Source of the DNA: an uncultured Arcobacter sp.
GTDB lineage: Bacteria > Campylobacterota > Campylobacteria > Campylobacterales > Arcobacteraceae
Assembly (NCBI GenBank): GCA_913054415.1
Contig: CAJXII010000045.1
Span: forward strand, 1-10,375
DNA: 10,375 bases
Reading direction: 5' to 3'
Shown here: piece by piece, positions 7,097-10,375 of the stretch
Numbering within the stretch: the stretch's first letter is position 1
How the letters are laid out: each line of letters opens with the position of its first letter
Translations under genes and position numbers: made by a program
Notes under the pieces: generated by a model
What the model was told of the DNA's origin: nothing
Seen by the model: the letters and a program-made list of their open reading frames with translations, nothing else
The model's database searches: none

Positions 7097-8485
7097 TTAG
7101 TTTAGTAATCCTTTAGCCTCTTTGATAAGATCATTTAATTTTTGCTCATAGAGTTTTGCTTTTTGCTCATTGGTAGATTCAAATCTAGTTACAAGCACAG
7201 GAGTTGTGTTACTAGCTCTAACCAATCCCCAACCATCTTCAAAAATTACCCTCACACCATCTACATCAATAATATCTTTGATAGTTGGAAAATCTGATGG
7301 GGGATTTTGTAATAGCTCTTTTATTTTATTAACCAATATAAATTTTTCATCTTCAGTTGTAGATACTTTTATCTCTTCTGTGCTAAATGTTTGTGGTAAT
7401 TTTGCTATTTGTTGATCTATATCCATACCATTTTTGATAAGTTCAAGGATTCTAAAAGTAGCATATATTGCATCATCAAACCCAAAATATCTATCATTAA
7501 AAAAGATATGTCCAGATACTTCTGCTGCAAAAGTAGCATTAGTTTTTTGGATTTTTACTTTTAGATTACTATGCCCTGTTTTATACATAATAGCTTTACC
7601 ACCGTTGTTAGTAATCGTATCATACATAACTTGAGAACATTTTACCTCCCCAATAACTGTAGGGTTTTGCATAGTTGAAGCAAAAAGTATAGCTAATATA
7701 TCCCCTTTGACATTGTGATTTTGTGTAAGAAATGCTATCCTATCAGCATCACCATCATAGGCAAATCCATATTGTATATCATCTTTGAGTAGATTTTGTA
7801 TATCTATTAGATTCTCTTGCACACTAGGATCGGGATGATGATTTGGAAATGTTCCATCTGGTTGACAATAAAGTGCCGTATAGTTTAATTCTAAGCGATC
7901 TAAAATATCTGATAATACAGTATTAGCAACTCCATTTCCACAATCTATTGCAAATCTATTTGGCATACCTTTTAGATGTGCAAAATTATCTACCATCCAA
8001 TCAATATATAGTTTTTTGGCATCTATTGTTGTATATGATCTATTATCTGGGATTGTAATATCTTGATTTGCTATAATTTTATCACCTAAATTATAAATAT
8101 CATCCGCAAAAAAAGGTTTATGATCTATAGCTATTTTAAATCCATTGTATTGTGATGGGTTATGACTGCCTGTGATCATAATACTTGCTTGTGGTATTTG
8201 CCCATCAAACTCTTGATATGAAGCAAAATAATTTACACCAGTAGCTACCATACCCATACCTAGCACTTTACAACCAGCTTTATTTAGTCCACTTGTAAGA
8301 TACTCAAAAAGTTCAATACCATGAGTTCTTGCATCATATCCCACAACAACAGTAGCATTTTTGGTAGTTCTATTGATAATCTCTAAACCTAAAAAATATC
8401 CCAAAAGTTTGACAGATTGTTCATTTAACTCTTCAGGAACGATACCTCTTATATCATATTCTCTAAAAATACTTTTTTTTATCAT
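7097..8485 (-). CDS. Phosphomannomutase/phosphoglucomutase (AlgC/ManB type)
   Basis: Interconverts hexose 6- and 1-phosphates in the cytoplasm, feeding nucleotide-sugar, lipopolysaccharide or other glycan synthesis. At 462 residues it nearly equals Pseudomonas AlgC (about 463). All four active-site loops of the alpha-D-phosphohexomutase family are visible: TGSHNP (105-110) with phosphoserine Ser107, the metal loop DGDADR (244-249), the sugar-recognition loop EVSGH (322-326) and the phosphate loop RASNTTP (423-429). The N-terminus FREYDIRGI (7-15) is also typical. RASNTTP and EVSGH favour the dual mannose/glucose enzyme over GlmM. The symbol is left open because manB, algC and pgm cannot be separated by sequence alone. 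The ATG directly abuts the lipoprotein stop with no spacer, so translation is probably coupled. Confidence 0.93.
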   Translation of the reverse strand: MIKKSIFREYDIRGIVPEELNEQSVKLLGYFLGLEIINRTTKNATVVVGYDARTHGIELFEYLTSGLNKAGCKVLGMGMVATGVNYFASYQEFDGQIPQASIMITGSHNPSQYNGFKIAIDHKPFFADDIYNLGDKIIANQDITIPDNRSYTTIDAKKLYIDWMVDNFAHLKGMPNRFAIDCGNGVANTVLSDILDRLELNYTALYCQPDGTFPNHHPDPSVQENLIDIQNLLKDDIQYGFAYDGDADRIAFLTQNHNVKGDILAILFASTMQNPTVIGEVKCSQVMYDTITNNGGKAIMYKTGHSNLKVKIQKTNATFAAEVSGHIFFNDRYFGFDDAIYATFRILELIKNGMDIDQQIAKLPQTFSTEEIKVSTTEDEKFILVNKIKELLQNPPSDFPTIKDIIDVDGVRVIFEDGWGLVRASNTTPVLVTRFESTNEQKAKLYEQKLNDLIKEAKGLLN

Positions 8486-9016
8486 CTAGTTTATCTCTTT
8501 GATTAAATCTTTTTCATTTGTAATAAATTTTACACCTGTTACAATTTTATTGTTTAATGAAATTATCATAATAGTATTTTTATGTTTTTCATTTATAAAC
8601 TCTTTTGCTCTTGAATCATCTAATAATAAAGAGACCGAATATGAACTTTTTTTGAAATCTGGTAAAGCAAACATTTTATATATAATACTTGGCATACCAC
8701 TTACATCTGCAATAAATATAATATCTCTACTTGGAAGATAATCTTTTGATTGACTTTTAAAATAATTTCTAGCTACATGTCCTGAAGCTTTTGTTGCTAC
8801 AAATATAACTTTTTTAGTTTTATTGGTTAATGTATTGATATTTCCAAACTGATCTGCAATAGCAAAATCTTTTAATTTTTGACCTATTACTACACCTGGA
8901 CTTACTGTTCCATTTGTATAAGCACCTTTATCTTTTTCATTTAATTTTTTATCTGAGCAACCACTAAATATTAGTGAAGCACCTATTAATAATCCTATTA
9001 ATAAATTTTTTTTCAA
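8486..9016 (-). CDS. Small putative lipoprotein, thioredoxin-like fold, function unknown
   Basis: A 176-residue protein I do not recognise by name. Residues 1-20 form a lipoprotein signal: MKKN, a hydrophobic stretch, then FSGC with Cys20 as the likely lipidated residue. Phe at -3 is tolerated but not ideal. After a short polar linker, about residues 44-175 look like a thioredoxin/peroxiredoxin-type domain: GQKLKDFAIADQFGN (45-59), a beta strand KKVIFVAT (68-75), DIIFIADVSGMPS (98-110) and a late strand NTIMIISLNNKIV (147-159). There is no CxxC, and no cysteine at all after Cys20, so it is unlikely to be a thiol oxidoreductase. The start is TTG. An in-frame TAA lies two codons upstream and AAAGGA (complement of 9023-9028) sits six bases before, so this start is well supported. 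It fits tightly between proA and the phosphomutase gene. It probably acts in the periplasm on a membrane anchor. Confidence 0.75.
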   Translation of the reverse strand: MKKNLLIGLLIGASLIFSGCSDKKLNEKDKGAYTNGTVSPGVVIGQKLKDFAIADQFGNINTLTNKTKKVIFVATKASGHVARNYFKSQSKDYLPSRDIIFIADVSGMPSIIYKMFALPDFKKSSYSVSLLLDDSRAKEFINEKHKNTIMIISLNNKIVTGVKFITNEKDLIKEIN

Positions 9017-9022
9017 TTCTTA

Positions 9023-9028
9023 TCCTTT
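9023..9028 (-). promoter_or_regulatory. Ribosome binding site deciding the TTG start of the lipoprotein gene
   Basis: On the - strand the sequence reads TAAAGGATAAGAATTG: the proA stop TAA shares bases with AAAGGA, followed by six bases and then TTG. No in-frame ATG can be used upstream because of a TAA two codons before the TTG. This is the main reason for accepting a TTG start. Confidence 0.65.
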
Positions 9029-10262
9029 ATTTTCTTGTTTGTCCATTTCCATATATTTTAAATTTATATGTAGTAAGTTCATTTATCCCCATAGGGCCTC
9101 TTGCATGAAGTTTATTTGTGCTAATACCAACTTCTGCACCAAATCCAAACTCTCCACCATCTGTAAATTGAGTAGAGGCATTTAGATATACACAAGCTGA
9201 ATCTATATTGTTTAAAAATTTTTCAGCAGTTGTGTAATTTTCTGTGATGATAGCATCACTATGTCCTGATCCATATTTTGAAATATGATTAATAGCATCA
9301 TCTAAGTTGGACATTATTTTTATAGATAAAATATTATCTAAATATTCAGTATCCCAATCCTCTTTTGTAGCTTTTTGTATATCTATAATTTTACAAGTTT
9401 TAGAGCAACCTTTTAGTATTGTTCCTGATTTATCAAATTGTTCTTTTATTTTTGGTAGCACTTTTTTAGCTATTTTTTTATCTATAAGCAATGTCTCCAT
9501 AGCTCCACAGATACCTGGCCTTCTACATTTTGCATTGAAAGTTACATCAAGTGCTTTTTGTATATTGGCATCTTGGTCTATATAAGTATGGCATAATCCT
9601 TTATCATGTTTTACCACAGGCACACTAGCATTTGAACTAACAAATCTAATAAGTGCTTCACCACCTCTTGGTATGATAAGATCTACATATTTATCTTGTT
9701 TGATTAAATTTGCTACACCTTCTCTGCTACTATCGGGTAATAATGAGATAGCCTCTTTTGGAAGATTATGATCCAATAAAACATCTTGTAGGATTTTTGC
9801 TATTGCTTGGTTTGAGTTTTGTGCTTCTTTTCCACCTTTTAAGATACAGATATTTCCACTTTTAAAGCATAGTGCTGCTGTATCACTTGTCACATTTGGA
9901 CGAGATTCATATATGATACCGATCACCCCAATAGGCACAGATACTTTATGGATATTCATCCCATTTTCTACAACCCAACCCTCATGAGTTTTACCTACAG
10001 GATCTTTTAAAGAAGCGATTTGTCTAATAGCTTCCGCCATACCTTTGATCCTTTTTTCATCTAAAAACAATCTATCGATCAAAGCAGAGCTTAGATTGTT
10101 TTGTTTTCCATTTTCCATATCTTTTTTATTTTCAGTTGTGATATAGATTTGGTGTTGTTCTAAAGCAGTTGCCATATTATTTAATACTTTATTTTTAGTT
10201 GCTCCATCAAGTGTAGCTATAATACTACTAGCATTTTTTGCTTTTTTTAAAAAAGATTCCAT
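9027..10262 (-). CDS. proA: Gamma-glutamyl phosphate reductase (glutamate-5-semialdehyde dehydrogenase)
   Basis: Second enzyme of proline synthesis. It reduces L-glutamyl 5-phosphate to glutamate 5-semialdehyde with NADPH in the cytoplasm. Its 411 residues match the usual length. Visible family segments are VPIGVIGIIYESRPNVT (109-125), LKGGKEA (141-147), the PRGGEALIRFV stretch (198-208), and the catalytic loop CRRPGICGAMETLL (246-259) with nucleophile Cys252. The C-terminal part has YLNASTQFTDGGEFGFG and EVGISTNKLHARGPMG. The loop has CGAMET where many homologues have CNAMET, a small change beside the nucleophile. ATG is preceded by AAAAGGA (complement of 10271-10277) at eight bases. proB, the glutamate kinase that supplies the substrate, is not in the window. 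proA is the first complete gene of the - strand run. I cannot point to a promoter in the 48 bases before it. Confidence 0.96.
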   Translation of the reverse strand: MESFLKKAKNASSIIATLDGATKNKVLNNMATALEQHQIYITTENKKDMENGKQNNLSSALIDRLFLDEKRIKGMAEAIRQIASLKDPVGKTHEGWVVENGMNIHKVSVPIGVIGIIYESRPNVTSDTAALCFKSGNICILKGGKEAQNSNQAIAKILQDVLLDHNLPKEAISLLPDSSREGVANLIKQDKYVDLIIPRGGEALIRFVSSNASVPVVKHDKGLCHTYIDQDANIQKALDVTFNAKCRRPGICGAMETLLIDKKIAKKVLPKIKEQFDKSGTILKGCSKTCKIIDIQKATKEDWDTEYLDNILSIKIMSNLDDAINHISKYGSGHSDAIITENYTTAEKFLNNIDSACVYLNASTQFTDGGEFGFGAEVGISTNKLHARGPMGINELTTYKFKIYGNGQTRK

Positions 10263-10270
10263 TAATTTTA

Positions 10271-10277
10271 TCCTTTT
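10271..10277 (-). promoter_or_regulatory. Ribosome binding site of proA
   Basis: The - strand reads AAAAGGA, eight bases before the proA ATG. It lies in a 48-base AT-rich gap (10263-10310) that follows the stop of the preceding partial gene. No convincing -35/-10 pair or terminator is seen in that gap. Confidence 0.6.
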
Positions 10278-10310
10278 GTGAATATTACTATTATTCTATC
10301 TAAATAGGTT

Positions 10311-10375
10311 TTAAAAGTTGATCCCAAATAAATCCATAATATAAAATCTACCATCCAATTCTAAAAAAGTATCAT
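10311..10375 (-). CDS. C-terminal end of an unidentified protein (partial, runs off the window)
   Basis: The - strand is open from the right edge to a TAA at 10313-10311. It encodes about twenty residues ending DTFLELDGRFYIMDLFGINF. The alternation of hydrophobic and charged residues and the ordinary codon use look like real coding sequence, and the reading ends 48 bases before proA in the same direction. This supports a gene upstream of proA that may share its transcript. The fragment is too short for me to assign a family. Confidence 0.55.
   Translation of the reverse strand, partial: DTFLELDGRFYIMDLFGINF

Noticed and set aside
7170..7634. Two + strand open frames of 81 and 66 codons (7170-7415 and 7434-7634)
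   Set aside because: Both lie antisense within the well-supported phosphohexomutase gene, have no recognisable motif, and are expected shadows of its codon use.
5115..8485. metH and the phosphomutase gene begin almost identically (ATGATAAAAAAA), suggesting a repeat or a slippage switch
   Set aside because: The likeness is limited to the start codon and a Lys-rich AT stretch. A-runs after starts are common in AT-rich genomes, and both frames are intact without slippage.
8499..8741. A + strand open frame of 80 codons
   Set aside because: It is antisense to the lipoprotein gene. Its hydrophobic look comes from the complement of Lys/Asn-rich codons.
9307..9585. A + strand open frame of 92 codons
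   Set aside because: It is antisense to the catalytic region of proA, with no motif of its own.
1..10375. Mobile element, CRISPR array, defence system or phage genes
   Set aside because: No transposase, integrase, repeat-spacer pattern, terminal inverted repeats or defence domains were seen, and nearly all bases are accounted for by housekeeping genes.

Overview
The window looks like chromosomal DNA from an AT-rich member of the Campylobacterota (formerly Epsilonproteobacteria), of the Arcobacter/Sulfurimonas kind. This is inferred from the strong A/T codon bias, the very compact layout, and the style of the QueE and MetH proteins. The genus cannot be fixed by eye.

Layout. Bases 1 to about 18 match the 3' end of a 5S rRNA, so the window opens at the tail of a probable rRNA operon on the + strand. 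A short AT-rich gap with a weak hairpin follows. Next, on the + strand, comes a KefB/KefC-type monovalent cation:proton antiporter with an RCK domain (69-1676). Everything after that is on the - strand. In order of transcription (right to left) it is: the tail of an unidentified gene (10311-10375), proA (10262-9027), a small thioredoxin-like lipoprotein (9016-8486), an AlgC-type phosphomannomutase/phosphoglucomutase (8485-7097), queC (7094-6420), queD (6420-5881), queE (5881-5138) and metH (5134-1673).

The seven complete - strand genes are separated by 10, 0, 2, -1, -1 and 3 bases, so they very probably form one transcription unit. That unit combines proline synthesis (ProA), hexose-phosphate isomerisation for surface polysaccharide, three steps of the preQ0/queuosine pathway (QueD, QueE, QueC) and cobalamin-dependent methionine synthesis (MetH). 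MetH is the most downstream gene. It meets the antiporter gene tail to tail with a 4-base overlap. A good intrinsic terminator for the long operon (15-base hairpin, then seven T on the - strand) lies inside the last codons of the antiporter gene.

Most of the window is ordinary housekeeping content. I see no CRISPR array, insertion sequence, phage gene, tRNA or obvious riboswitch, and I do not claim a new system. The points most worth a second look are the QueE cluster-binding loop, where the third cysteine is displaced by an insertion, the terminator embedded in the antiporter gene, and the unassigned lipoprotein with a TTG start fixed between proA and the phosphomutase gene.
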